DNA of 64,000 nt from a bacterium. Its GTDB lineage: Bacteria; Zhuqueibacterota; Zhuqueibacteria; Residuimicrobiales; Oceaniaggregativiventaceae. The number at the start of each line of letters is the position of its first letter. Position 1 is the first letter of the stretch. The stretch lies in assembly GCA_029565675.1 (NCBI GenBank), contig JAKQNP010000009.1:1-64000 (forward strand). Direction: 5' to 3'. This document shows, in pieces, positions 1 to 8,903 of this stretch. Under the pieces are notes generated by a model. That model ran no database searches. It was not told the DNA's origin and worked only from the letters and a program-made list of their open reading frames with translations. A program made the translations under genes and the position numbers.

Positions 1-1
1 T

Positions 2-1741
2 AGTGCCCGGGTAATATCCTACGAAGTAACTTTCCCAGATACCGGGAGCTATGACCTTTTTGTCCGTTTACGAACGGGAGCAGATACATTTAACGATGAC
101 AGCTTCTTCTATGGCAAAGGATTTGGAGAAAAAGATCCCTCAGTTGATTCTGTTTGGGTTTGTATAAATGGACTTGCGGATGCCGGATTCTCAGGACCGA
201 ATGAAATTGTTCGTGACGCAGGCGGTCTTGGTTCTGGGGTTTGGAAATGGGTTAATCTTTCACGAAATGTATATCAGGGTTCCGTTGAGAGCCTTGTTAC
301 TTTTATTGTTGACGATTCAGATAGTTTAACCCAAACTTTTCAAATTGGCGCACGCGAAGATGGATTGGATATTGACAAGATTGCCTTTGGTAAGTCATAT
401 CTATATTATACGGTAGGAAATCTTGATAATAGAGAACCCGGTTCAACAGACCTGCCAGGTGAAGTATGGGAAGGTCCACCGCTGGCTCATAAACAACCAA
501 AATTTGTTGGAAATATTTACAGTTCTCCGCAGATAAGTAATTTCGAAGCTTACTGGAACCAGGTTACTCCAGAAAATGCCGGCAAATGGGGTAGTGTGGA
601 GGGCACTCGTGACGTTATGAATTGGAGCGGATTAGATGCTGCCTATAAACTTGCCAAGGATAATGGTTTCCCGTTTCATTTTCACGTGCTCGTTTGGGGT
701 GCTCAGCAACCTAGCTGGATAAACGATTTAACACCTGAAGAGCAACTTGAAGAAATTAGAGAATGGTTCGAAGCCGTTGCCGAAAGATATCCCGATATTG
801 ATTTTCTGGAGGTGGTCAATGAACCATTGCCTGGTCATAATCCGCCGGATGGCACTAGTGGACGAGCTAACTATAAGGAGGCTTTGGGCGGTAACGGTGA
901 AACCGGTTGGGATTGGGTGATTAAGGCATTTGAAATGGCACGTGAGATTTTCCCCGAAGGGACTAGACTGATGATAAATGATTTTAATATAATCAGTAGC
1001 TCAAGCAGTACATCCCAATATCTTAAGCTCATTAGATTGCTCCAAGAGAGAAATTTAATCGATATAATTGGCGAACAAGGGCATGCATTTACTACAACTG
1101 CCGCTGTAGCCACAATGAAAAAAAACCTCGATTCTCTTGCTTCTACCGGATTACCAATTCAAATTACTGAATTAGATATTGATGGACCTTCTGATGCGGT
1201 CCAATTACAAAGTTATCAAAGAATTTTCCCGACTCTTTATGAGCACCCTGGAGTAGAAGGAATTACCTTGTGGGGCTGGCGACGGGGTCTTTGGAGAGAC
1301 GAACAGGGAGCTTACCTGATTAATCAGGATGGTTCGGAAAGACCGGCTTTGGTATGGTTAAGAACCTATCTGGATACTTTAAACCTCAACGTTATGGTCA
1401 AAGAAGACATTATTAACGTTCTCGATGAATTTAGCTTAGGTCAAAATTATCCCAATCCCTTCAATCCGACGACCACCATACCGTTTGCGTTGCCCTATGA
1501 TATGTCGGTCAAAGTGGAAATCTTTAATGTCCTGGGCCAACGCGTTCGTTCGTTGGTCGATCAAATTCTGCCCGGCGGGCAACATCGGATCGTTTGGGAC
1601 AGCCGCAATGAGGAAGGCATTCCGGTTTCAGCCGGTCTCTATTTCTATCGCCTGCAGGTATGGGAAAATACCGTCCGCAATGGCATGAAGGTCAAAGAAA
1701 ACGATATGACGTTTACCCGAAAAATGCTTTTGATCAAATGA
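2..1741 (+). CDS. GH10 endo-1,4-beta-xylanase with type IX secretion tail (5' end outside window)
   Basis: The frame is open from the first bases, so the N-terminus lies upstream. The first ~130 visible codons form a beta-rich carbohydrate-binding-like module ending in DGLDIDKIAFG. A GH10 barrel follows: the acid/base Glu is in VVNEP (codon at 821) and the nucleophile Glu is in ITELDID (codon at 1169). The late barrel motif WGWRRG is also present. From about 1430 a FlgD-like tail with NYPNPFNP and a GLYFYRLQ end matches the sorting domain of type IX secretion cargo. GH10 enzymes hydrolyse internal beta-1,4 bonds in xylan; here the enzyme should be secreted or surface-bound. The catalytic part is AT-rich while the tail has the GC content of the neighbouring genes, which suggests a transferred enzyme joined to a local tail. 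Confidence 0.93.
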   Translation, partial: SARVISYEVTFPDTGSYDLFVRLRTGADTFNDDSFFYGKGFGEKDPSVDSVWVCINGLADAGFSGPNEIVRDAGGLGSGVWKWVNLSRNVYQGSVESLVTFIVDDSDSLTQTFQIGAREDGLDIDKIAFGKSYLYYTVGNLDNREPGSTDLPGEVWEGPPLAHKQPKFVGNIYSSPQISNFEAYWNQVTPENAGKWGSVEGTRDVMNWSGLDAAYKLAKDNGFPFHFHVLVWGAQQPSWINDLTPEEQLEEIREWFEAVAERYPDIDFLEVVNEPLPGHNPPDGTSGRANYKEALGGNGETGWDWVIKAFEMAREIFPEGTRLMINDFNIISSSSSTSQYLKLIRLLQERNLIDIIGEQGHAFTTTAAVATMKKNLDSLASTGLPIQITELDIDGPSDAVQLQSYQRIFPTLYEHPGVEGITLWGWRRGLWRDEQGAYLINQDGSERPALVWLRTYLDTLNLNVMVKEDIINVLDEFSLGQNYPNPFNPTTTIPFALPYDMSVKVEIFNVLGQRVRSLVDQILPGGQHRIVWDSRNEEGIPVSAGLYFYRLQVWENTVRNGMKVKENDMTFTRKMLLIK

Positions 1742-1849
1742 GCGGTTGCCAAAAGCGACCGGATGAGCTTTTGCTCTCTCCTCCAACCGGTGGTCGTGAG
1801 ATGTCATGGGCGGCGTCTCGCGGCCACCAATTTTTTTGCAAACCACCAG

Positions 1850-1878
1850 TTGACAGAAAGAAATAGTTTCATTATATT
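1850..1878 (+). promoter_or_regulatory. Sigma-70-type promoter of the polysaccharide export operon
   Basis: TTGACA at 1850-1855 and TATATT at 1873-1878 are separated by 17 bases, a near-ideal pair. It is the only good promoter seen between the xylanase stop and the SLBB gene at 1974, leaving a leader of about 90 bases that begins with a hairpin. Confidence 0.75.
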
Positions 1879-1883
1879 TATTG

Positions 1884-1910
1884 ACTGGTGTCTGGTTGCT
1901 GGACTCCAGT
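1884..1910 (+). repeat. Imperfect palindrome in the leader, related to the GGTGTCCGG hairpins
   Basis: ACTGGTGTCTGG faces CTGGACTCCAGT across three bases; the arms pair imperfectly. It begins six bases after the -10 box, so it would form at the very 5' end of the transcript. Related palindromes lie at 28550, 28682 and 32200. Confidence 0.5.
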
Positions 1911-1973
1911 AAAGTTGACCGATTTTCGACCGAAGAGCGGAAGCTGTTCAGAAGAGATCCGCATGGGTGAAAA

Positions 1974-3920
1974 TTGACTAAGGCATCGAACATTGTGAAA
2001 AAACAACTGGCATTTTCCATCCTCTTGCTGGTGAGCGGCGTTCTGGTTGCGCAAAATTTGTCGGTGGAAAATCCTCTGGCCTCCTCAACCGGGCAACCCG
2101 CTCCATCTTCTCCTGCTGCCTCCTCATCCGTCGCCAATCAGGCGGATTTGCAGATGTTTGGCTATCAGCTCTTTACCCAGCAAAAAATGTCCGATGAAAC
2201 ACCGCAAGGCAGTGTTCTGCCGCCCGGTTATCGCCTTGGTCCCGGCGACCGCGTCGCCATTTTCCTCGGCGGTAAAACGCACGAGCGGTTCGAGGTGACC
2301 GTCACCGTGGACGGCAAAATCTATGTGCCGACTGTGGGCGTTTTAAACGTGCAGGGGATGGAGTTTGATCGCTTTCATCAGGTTCTCGATCAGGCTCTGC
2401 GCCGCTATTACAGCAACTATCAGCTCGAATTGATGCTGCTGCAGCCAAAATCGATTCGGGTAGCTGTGCTGGGACAGGTGGTCGCACCGGGTTATGTAAC
2501 CCTGGGCGGATTTGGCACCGTGCTCGACGCTCTGGTTTCGGCGCAAGGCCCAACACCCGGTGGTTCACTGCGCAATATCCGCATCTATCGAGCCGATTCG
2601 GCGGTTGCAGTTGTGGATCTGTACCAATTGTTGCTCAATCCACAGCAAAATGAGCAGGTGCTGTTGCAAAACGGGGATCGGATTTTTATTCCGGACGTCG
2701 AGCATCGAGTGGTGGTTCAGGGAGAGGTTAAAAGATCAGCGATCTATGAGTTGCGCGATGTGCTCGATGAAAATGCGGGCGACCTGATCCAGTGGGCAGG
2801 CGGACCGACGGATCTGGCCTATCTCGACAAGATCGAGCTCAGCCGCCAGAATGCGGATGGCAGCCGTTCGGTCTATTATTTTTCTCTGACCAACAGCGCG
2901 GATTCCATATCCCAACGGCCGTTGAAAAACCTCGACAGCATCACTCTCTACAATCGGTCGCAACAACTGCCGGTGCAGCAGGTCACCTTGTACGGCGAAG
3001 TGCAGAAACCAGGAGTCTATCCGCTCGAGCAAAACATGCGGGTCAGCGATCTGATCCTGAAAGCCGGCAATTTGTTGCGCAGCGCTTATATGCTGCAAGC
3101 AGAAGTGGCCAAAGTAGACCCACAGAGCTCACCGACCATTCTGACCATCGATTTGGCCGCCGTCATGGCAGGAGAAAAGCCTGAAGAGGATATTCTGCTC
3201 GACGCGGACGATCAGATCTTTATCCGCCGCATACCGCAATGGCAAGTAGGACCGACAGTGGAAGTGACCGGCGAGGTGCTTTTCCCCGGTGCCTATACCA
3301 TTGTCAGGGATTCCACCACCTTGAGCGATATATTGCGCCAAACCGGTGGCTTTACCGCAGACGCCCTCCTCCCTGAAGCCAAACTAATCCGCCGACACGT
3401 GCCCGCGGTTGAAGACAAAGAATATGAGCGGCTCAAGGAGATGACCCGCGATCAGATGAGCAATGCCGAATATGAATATTTTGTGATGAAACAAAACACC
3501 TCGGAGATCCGCGAGATCGTGGTCGATTTTTATAAATTGATGATCACCGGCGATCGATCAGAGGATGTGGTGCTGCTGAACGGCGATCAAATCGTCATTC
3601 CGCAAAAGCCCAATACGGTTATGGTCACTGGCCGGGTGGGAAGAGCCGGCGGCATTCTCTACAAACCGGGAGCCGATTTAAAGTACTATATCGCCAGGGC
3701 AGGCGGCTATACCTGGGACGCCGACTCCAGGCGCATCAAGGTGATCAAAGCCTCCGGCGAGGCGATCAACGACGAAGATGTTGTCTCTTTTGATCCCGGC
3801 GACCGGGTCTGGGTGCCGAGAAAACGCGACAGAACCTTTTGGCGGACCTTCGGCGAGGTCATGACCACACTTTATCAACTGGCAACCATTTACCTGGTGA
3901 TTGATTCGGTAATCGAATGA
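1974..3920 (+). CDS. Polysaccharide export outer-membrane channel, SLBB repeats (Wza-like)
   Basis: 648 aa. Residues 1-27 are a signal peptide ending near VLVAQ. A polysaccharide biosynthesis/export domain starts near residue 80 (YRLGPGDRV). Soluble-ligand-binding beta-grasp (SLBB) repeats start near residues 163, 245, 335, 428 and 548, each with a GEV-x-x-PG-like signature. A hydrophobic C-terminal segment (about 625-645) could cross the outer membrane. Wza-type proteins form the periplasmic tunnel and outer-membrane pore for capsule or exopolysaccharide; this one has more SLBB repeats than E. coli Wza. Start chosen: TTG 1974 behind GGGTG; GTG 1995 (giving KKQLAFSILL) is an equal alternative. 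It overlaps the chain-length gene by four bases (ATGA), so the two are translationally coupled. Confidence 0.9.
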   Translation: MTKASNIVKKQLAFSILLLVSGVLVAQNLSVENPLASSTGQPAPSSPAASSSVANQADLQMFGYQLFTQQKMSDETPQGSVLPPGYRLGPGDRVAIFLGGKTHERFEVTVTVDGKIYVPTVGVLNVQGMEFDRFHQVLDQALRRYYSNYQLELMLLQPKSIRVAVLGQVVAPGYVTLGGFGTVLDALVSAQGPTPGGSLRNIRIYRADSAVAVVDLYQLLLNPQQNEQVLLQNGDRIFIPDVEHRVVVQGEVKRSAIYELRDVLDENAGDLIQWAGGPTDLAYLDKIELSRQNADGSRSVYYFSLTNSADSISQRPLKNLDSITLYNRSQQLPVQQVTLYGEVQKPGVYPLEQNMRVSDLILKAGNLLRSAYMLQAEVAKVDPQSSPTILTIDLAAVMAGEKPEEDILLDADDQIFIRRIPQWQVGPTVEVTGEVLFPGAYTIVRDSTTLSDILRQTGGFTADALLPEAKLIRRHVPAVEDKEYERLKEMTRDQMSNAEYEYFVMKQNTSEIREIVVDFYKLMITGDRSEDVVLLNGDQIVIPQKPNTVMVTGRVGRAGGILYKPGADLKYYIARAGGYTWDADSRRIKVIKASGEAINDEDVVSFDPGDRVWVPRKRDRTFWRTFGEVMTTLYQLATIYLVIDSVIE

Positions 3921-5182
3921 TGCAGCACAACAACGATGTCAAGGCCGAGCAGATTGATCTGCTCGATTTTCTTTTGGCGCTGGTCAACCGGCGGTGGATG
4001 ATCGTCAAGACGACTTTCCTGGCGGCGGTGCTGGCTTTGCTGCTGACGTTTTTGATCCCCAAAAAATATACCGCCACTGCGATCCTCATGCCGCCTGCAG
4101 AAGGCGAAAAGAATTCGATGTTAGGGGTTTTTTCGCAGGTTTCCGTACCCGGTTTATCGTTGCCGAGCAACACCACTTCAGCGGAAATTTTGGTACAGAT
4201 ATTAAAAAGCCGTGCCGTCGGGGAGCGTGTTCTGAATCGATTTTTTCATGTTGAAAACGATACTCTGCCGCTCTACCGCATTCTAAAGGCGCCGTCAAGC
4301 GACATCGCCTGTTGGGGGCTGCCCAATATTGTGGCATTTACGGTTTCTGAACAAGGTTTTATCGCAATTGCCGCCAAAATGCATAACCCGCAAATTGCCG
4401 CTGATGTGGCCAATGCGTTTGTTGCTGAGCTGGACAATGTCAACCAGGAAAAAAGTGTTTCACGGGCAAAAAGTTCGCGGATTTATATTGCAGAGCAACT
4501 GGTTGAAACCGAAAAAAAATTGACAGAAGCCACCGAGCGCCTGGCGCTGTTTCAGCAACAGAATAAGACAATCGCATTGGAAGAACAGACAAAGGCATCG
4601 ATCGAGCAGGCCGGCGAGCTAAAGGGGCAAATTCTTGCTCAGGAAATCCAACTCGGGGTCATGCTCAAGAGCATGAAGTCGGAAAATCCTCTCGTGGTTC
4701 AAACACGCCGTCAGTTGGAGGCGCTAAACCGTCGCTACCAGGAACTTCAACACGGCGGTTCGCCGACAAGCAAAAACGATGATGTCTTTTTACCCATCAC
4801 CGACGTCCCGCATGTGGGAGTACAGCTGGCGTTGCTTTTGCGCGAAGCCAAAGCTCAGGAGACGGTTTGGCAGTTGCTCAATCAGCAGTACTATCAAGCA
4901 AAAATTGAAGAAGCTCGCAACACGCCGACTGTTCAGGTCCTGGATGTTGCGGTTCCGCCACCCTTTCCCAGCTCTCCCAAACGCAAAATGTGGGTTTTTG
5001 TATTTGCCTTGCTCGGCTTTTTTCTTGGTATTGTCGCAGTCTTTTTTCAAGCCTATGCAAAACAGCTGGAATCTCGCCCGCAAGAAAAGGCTCGCTGGCT
5101 GCAGATGATAGGCAATCTTCGCGATGACGTTCATGCCGTGAAATCCCGGTTTTTGCACCAGTCGCAACACCACCGGAACTAG
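3917..5182 (+). CDS. Polysaccharide chain-length determinant (Wzz/GumC-like), no kinase domain
   Basis: 421 aa. Two transmembrane segments, near residues 35-53 and 355-378, flank a long periplasmic part with a coiled coil at about 185-290. The N-terminal DLLDFLLALVNRRWMIV resembles the Wzz domain start. There is no Walker A or tyrosine-rich tail after the second membrane segment, so this is the Wzz/GumC form rather than a full Wzc/BY-kinase, and no separate kinase gene is seen nearby. It should set polymer length and connect synthesis in the inner membrane to the SLBB channel encoded just before it. Confidence 0.88.
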   Translation: MMQHNNDVKAEQIDLLDFLLALVNRRWMIVKTTFLAAVLALLLTFLIPKKYTATAILMPPAEGEKNSMLGVFSQVSVPGLSLPSNTTSAEILVQILKSRAVGERVLNRFFHVENDTLPLYRILKAPSSDIACWGLPNIVAFTVSEQGFIAIAAKMHNPQIAADVANAFVAELDNVNQEKSVSRAKSSRIYIAEQLVETEKKLTEATERLALFQQQNKTIALEEQTKASIEQAGELKGQILAQEIQLGVMLKSMKSENPLVVQTRRQLEALNRRYQELQHGGSPTSKNDDVFLPITDVPHVGVQLALLLREAKAQETVWQLLNQQYYQAKIEEARNTPTVQVLDVAVPPPFPSSPKRKMWVFVFALLGFFLGIVAVFFQAYAKQLESRPQEKARWLQMIGNLRDDVHAVKSRFLHQSQHHRN

Positions 5183-5337
5183 ACCGAATTCGCCAAAAGT
5201 CGAGCGTCGCCAGATTATGGCAGAAGAAGCGCTCGACTGCCACTCAGGCTGGTCACTGATCCGAAGCGGCAGTTGTTGCTTTTCCCTCTGTTCGTCCCCA
5301 TTTTGATTGTTCAACCTTTCAATGAAGAGGAGCATAC

Positions 5338-6090
5338 ATGACAAAATCGATTCATGTGTCAGTGAAAATAGAACCAGATACAGAGATTGGCGAATTTTGC
5401 GTCATCGAAGAAGGCGTTCAGATCGGCAGAAATTGCCGTATCAGCCATCATGTGGTGATCCACGCCGGCACCGTTATCGGCGACGAGGTGCGCATCGATG
5501 CTTTCTCGGTCATCGGCAAACGGCCCATGCGGGCAAAAAGATCGATTTTCAAAGACCAGGAGCTCGAGCCGGCGCGCATCGGCTCGCATGTGATGATCGG
5601 CGCTCAGGCTGTGATCTATCGCGGTTGCACCCTCGACGAGCATGTTCTGATCGCCGACGGCGCTGCCGTGCGCGAGCAGGTCACCATCGGCGCCTATACC
5701 ATCGTCGGTCGCAATGCCACGGTGGAAAACCTGACCACCATCGGCCGCAAATGCAAGCTGGAAACCAATTGTTACATCACCGCCTATTCAACAATCGAGG
5801 ATTTTTGTTTTATCGCTCCGGGTGTGCACACCACCAACGACAACTATATGGGTCGCACCCAGGAGCGCTTCAAACATTTCAAGGGTGTGACCGTGCGCCG
5901 CGGCGGGCGGATCGGCGGTCACAGCGTTATTTTGCCCGGCAAGGAAATCGGCGCCGATGCCATGGTTGCAGCCGGATCGGTGGTGACCCGCGATGTACCG
6001 CCGCGCACCGTGGTGGTGGGATCGCCGGCACATCCGCTGCGCGCCGTGCCCGACGAGCAACTGCTCGAAAACCAGGGATGGGAAGAATGA
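5338..6090 (+). CDS. Left-handed beta-helix acyltransferase (sugar N-acetyltransferase, WbpD/LpxA-like)
   Basis: 250 aa made almost entirely of hexapeptide repeats (pattern [IV]-G-x4), e.g. TEIGEF, VQIGRN and TVIGDE, which fold as a left-handed beta-helix. The centre (FIAPGVHTTNDNYMGR) and the end (VVVGSPAHPLR) match sugar acetyltransferases of surface-polysaccharide pathways. It probably acetylates an amino-sugar nucleotide using acetyl-CoA in the cytoplasm. The ATG at 5338 has GAAGAGGA seven bases upstream. Its last bases overlap the UDP-GlcNAc 2-epimerase start, linking the two in precursor supply. The exact sugar substrate cannot be told from sequence. Confidence 0.85.
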   Translation: MTKSIHVSVKIEPDTEIGEFCVIEEGVQIGRNCRISHHVVIHAGTVIGDEVRIDAFSVIGKRPMRAKRSIFKDQELEPARIGSHVMIGAQAVIYRGCTLDEHVLIADGAAVREQVTIGAYTIVGRNATVENLTTIGRKCKLETNCYITAYSTIEDFCFIAPGVHTTNDNYMGRTQERFKHFKGVTVRRGGRIGGHSVILPGKEIGADAMVAAGSVVTRDVPPRTVVVGSPAHPLRAVPDEQLLENQGWEE

Positions 6091-7172
6091 AAACCGTGAT
6101 GACCGTGGTCGGCGCCCGGCCGCAATTCATCAAGGCTGCTCCGGTTTCAAAATTGCTTCGCCGACAGGCCAGGGAAATTCTCGTCCATACCGGCCAGCAC
6201 TATGACGCCAATATGTCGGAACTCTTTTTTGCCGAACTCGAAATCCCGGAACCGGACTTTAATCTCGGTATCGGCTCAGGGCTGCACGGCGAGCAGACCG
6301 GCCGCATGCTCGTCGCTTTGGAAAAACTTTTACAAGAGCATAAACCCGATTGGATGCTGGTCTATGGCGACACCAATTCAACTCTCGCCGGTGCTTTGGC
6401 AGCGAGCAAATTGCATATCCCCGTTGCGCATGTCGAAGCCGGCTTGCGCAGCTTTAACCGGACGATGCCGGAAGAGATCAATCGCATTCTCACCGACCGA
6501 ATGGCTGATCTGCTGTTCTGCCCCACCACCGTTGCAATTCACCATCTGCAGCGCGAGGGAATCGTCCGCGGGGTGTACCTGACCGGCGATGTGATGATGG
6601 ATGCCGCGCTCCATTTTTCGGCGCTGGCGGAGAGCAAAACCGATCCGTTTGCCGATCTCGGCATCGACCGCAAAGGCTATTGCCTGCTCACCTGTCATCG
6701 GCCGCAAAACACCGATGATCCGCAGGTGCTCGGCGAGCTGGTCGATGCATTTCTGCAGGCTGAAAAGACACTGATTTTCCCGGTTCACCCGCGAACGCGC
6801 AAAATGCTCAGCCAATTCGACTTCTGGCAACTGTTACAAAAGGCTCCTCATATCCGCCTGATCGAGCCGGTCGGCTATCTCGAGATGATCCAGCTCGAAA
6901 AACAGGCGGAAATGATCATCACCGATTCCGGAGGGGTGCAAAAGGAAGCTTATTTCTTCGGCGTCCCGTGCATTACTCTGCGGTCCGAGACCGAATGGGT
7001 GGAAACCGTGCAAGACGGCTGGAACCTGCTGGTCGGCCATCAGCGCGAACGGATTCTCGATGCGTTGAACCATTTTCAACCTGCCGGCGAGCAGGCCCGG
7101 CATTATGGCGACGGCCATGCCAGTGAAAAAATTGTCGATCTCATTCTGAATGACGGGCATCGATCACCATGA
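6087..7172 (+). CDS. wecB: UDP-N-acetylglucosamine 2-epimerase (non-hydrolysing)
   Basis: 361 aa. Interconverts UDP-GlcNAc and UDP-ManNAc, the first step toward ManNAc-type sugars in the polymer. Visible family motifs: VVGARPQFIKAAP at the N-terminus, HTGQHYD, the Asp in YGDTNST, HVEAGLRS with the catalytic Glu, MPEEINR, the HRPQN region and DSGGVQKEA near the C-terminus. These are GT-B-fold epimerase landmarks. The ATG at 6087 is nested in the stop of the acetyltransferase (ATGA). The frame is open further upstream to 5307, but that part runs out of phase through the acetyltransferase and is not coding. The next gene overlaps by four bases. Confidence 0.95.
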   Translation: MKTVMTVVGARPQFIKAAPVSKLLRRQAREILVHTGQHYDANMSELFFAELEIPEPDFNLGIGSGLHGEQTGRMLVALEKLLQEHKPDWMLVYGDTNSTLAGALAASKLHIPVAHVEAGLRSFNRTMPEEINRILTDRMADLLFCPTTVAIHHLQREGIVRGVYLTGDVMMDAALHFSALAESKTDPFADLGIDRKGYCLLTCHRPQNTDDPQVLGELVDAFLQAEKTLIFPVHPRTRKMLSQFDFWQLLQKAPHIRLIEPVGYLEMIQLEKQAEMIITDSGGVQKEAYFFGVPCITLRSETEWVETVQDGWNLLVGHQRERILDALNHFQPAGEQARHYGDGHASEKIVDLILNDGHRSP

Positions 7173-8893
7173 ACCGCGCTGCTGACTTTTGCAGGGAACA
7201 CTGTTGCTTTCGGTTTGTTCTCTGCTTTCTGCTGTTCCTGAGGTTCACTACAGGTGAAGCGCAGACGGTGTATGTTCCCAGTTCGCATCGGATCTATCGA
7301 TATATCGAGCGGCTGACAGCCACAGGAACAATCGAAACGGCACTGCTCACCACCCGTCCCTGGACGCGCAAGGAGATCGGTGCCTATCTAGAAGAAATCC
7401 ATCGCAAAAGCGACGGCGGCCGTCTTTTATCCCGCGTCGACCGGCAGGCGCTGGCTTATTTCGCCGTCGAGTTTCGCGAAGAGGTGGACGCCTGTGCGCC
7501 ACTACCGCCGGATTCCACGGATTTTAGCCGATTGATGCGCCATCGCTGGGTCGATCCGTGGATGCCGGATTTGCTCTATCGCAATGGCCGCAACTTTTTC
7601 TCTGTTCAGGACGGCCCATTGGCGCTCTATTGGGATCCGGTTTTCCGGCGATCGCGGCTGTTTGCCGTTGCCGATACGCTGCACGATCGCGAGCGGCAAT
7701 TCAGCGACACCAACGGATTTGTCCTCTGGGGGACAATCGGCGGTCATGTGGGATTCATCACTGACGTCCGCGACAGCAAGGAGTGGGGCACCCAGATCTA
7801 TCCCGGTACAGTGAACGTGACCCGCGAGCGCCTGGGATTTGCTCAGGGCGGCGGCGATCATCTCTACCACGATGAAACAGCTGCCTCGGTGGTCCTGGAC
7901 CATCGCTGGTTAACCGTGCAATTTGGCAAGGACAGCAACCGCTGGGGTCCGGTTCAGAACGGTCAATTGGCCCTCTCCGATTGGGCCACCGGCACTGACC
8001 AGGTCAAACTGCAGGTGCGCACCCGGCGCATCAAGTTCACTTCTTTGTGGGCGTTGCTGCAACACACTGATGAGGGTTTTTTTTACGGCAATCATCAGGA
8101 CAAATCTTTCGCTGCTCACCGGCTGGAATTCGCGCCCTTTGGCCGGCTGCAGATCGGTATCCATGAAACCGTGGTCTATGCCGATCGCCGTTTTGAACCG
8201 GCTTATCTCAATCCCCTGATGTTCTTCCGCTCGGCCGAACACTATCTGGGCGACCGCGACAACGCCACCATGGGAATCGACGCGCTGTGGAGCGCTCCGG
8301 CCAAACTGCAGATCTATGGTGAGTATTTTATCGACGACCTCAAGACCTCCCGCTGGGGCAGCGATTTCTACGGCAACAAAACCGCCTGGTCCGTCGGCTG
8401 CTATCGCGTCGATTTGCTGGGAATCGACAACCTGGACGGCCGGGTGGAATACACCCGTATCCGGCCTTTTGTCTACAGCCATAAATTCCCGCTGACCGCC
8501 TATCGCCACTTTTCCACAGTTCTCGGCCATCGCCTGGGTCCTAACGCCGATGAGTGGAACGCATCGCTGAGTTTGCAGCCCAGCCGGCCGCTGGAGATGT
8601 TGTTCGGGTTTCGATATCGCCGACAAGGCCTGAATTCGGAAGCGACCAATGTCGGCTCGGATATCGACCGGCCAAGTGGGGCGGACGATGGCGAAAACGC
8701 GCCATTCCTCGCCGGCGATCGGCTCGAACAGCAGAGCTGGAATGTCGATGTGCGCTGGGAACTGCTGCGCAAACTGACAGTCCGCGCAGCCGGGCAGTGG
8801 AGCAGAACCGACGGCTCGGCAGTGGAGAAAACAACCGGCAAGCGTTCGATCGACCGCACCGAATGGGCGGTGGGGATGGAATTCAACTATTGA
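7169..8893 (+). CDS. Outer-membrane beta-barrel, capsule assembly Wzi-like
   Basis: 574 aa. A signal peptide ends near TTGEAQ, followed by YVPSSHRIYRYIERL, which resembles the N-terminal helix motif of Wzi-family proteins. The rest alternates hydrophobic and polar residues as in membrane beta-strands, with the Wzi-like core FGKDSNRWGP-x4-LALSD. The protein ends in an aromatic residue (EFNY) as outer-membrane barrels do. E. coli Wzi helps anchor or organise capsule at the surface; here the gene sits inside the polysaccharide operon with a four-base overlap to wecB. Assignment rests on these motifs and on context. Confidence 0.78.
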   Translation: MNRAADFCREHCCFRFVLCFLLFLRFTTGEAQTVYVPSSHRIYRYIERLTATGTIETALLTTRPWTRKEIGAYLEEIHRKSDGGRLLSRVDRQALAYFAVEFREEVDACAPLPPDSTDFSRLMRHRWVDPWMPDLLYRNGRNFFSVQDGPLALYWDPVFRRSRLFAVADTLHDRERQFSDTNGFVLWGTIGGHVGFITDVRDSKEWGTQIYPGTVNVTRERLGFAQGGGDHLYHDETAASVVLDHRWLTVQFGKDSNRWGPVQNGQLALSDWATGTDQVKLQVRTRRIKFTSLWALLQHTDEGFFYGNHQDKSFAAHRLEFAPFGRLQIGIHETVVYADRRFEPAYLNPLMFFRSAEHYLGDRDNATMGIDALWSAPAKLQIYGEYFIDDLKTSRWGSDFYGNKTAWSVGCYRVDLLGIDNLDGRVEYTRIRPFVYSHKFPLTAYRHFSTVLGHRLGPNADEWNASLSLQPSRPLEMLFGFRYRRQGLNSEATNVGSDIDRPSGADDGENAPFLAGDRLEQQSWNVDVRWELLRKLTVRAAGQWSRTDGSAVEKTTGKRSIDRTEWAVGMEFNY

Positions 8894-8903
8894 GAAACAG
8901 CCA

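Noticed and set aside
3917-5182. Bacterial tyrosine kinase (Wzc) call for the chain-length protein
   Set aside because: No Walker A/B after the second membrane helix and no tyrosine cluster.
5307-7172. A single 621-aa protein covering the acetyltransferase and epimerase region
   Set aside because: The first ~260 codons are out of phase with the clear hexapeptide acetyltransferase (5338-6090); the epimerase family start is at 6087.
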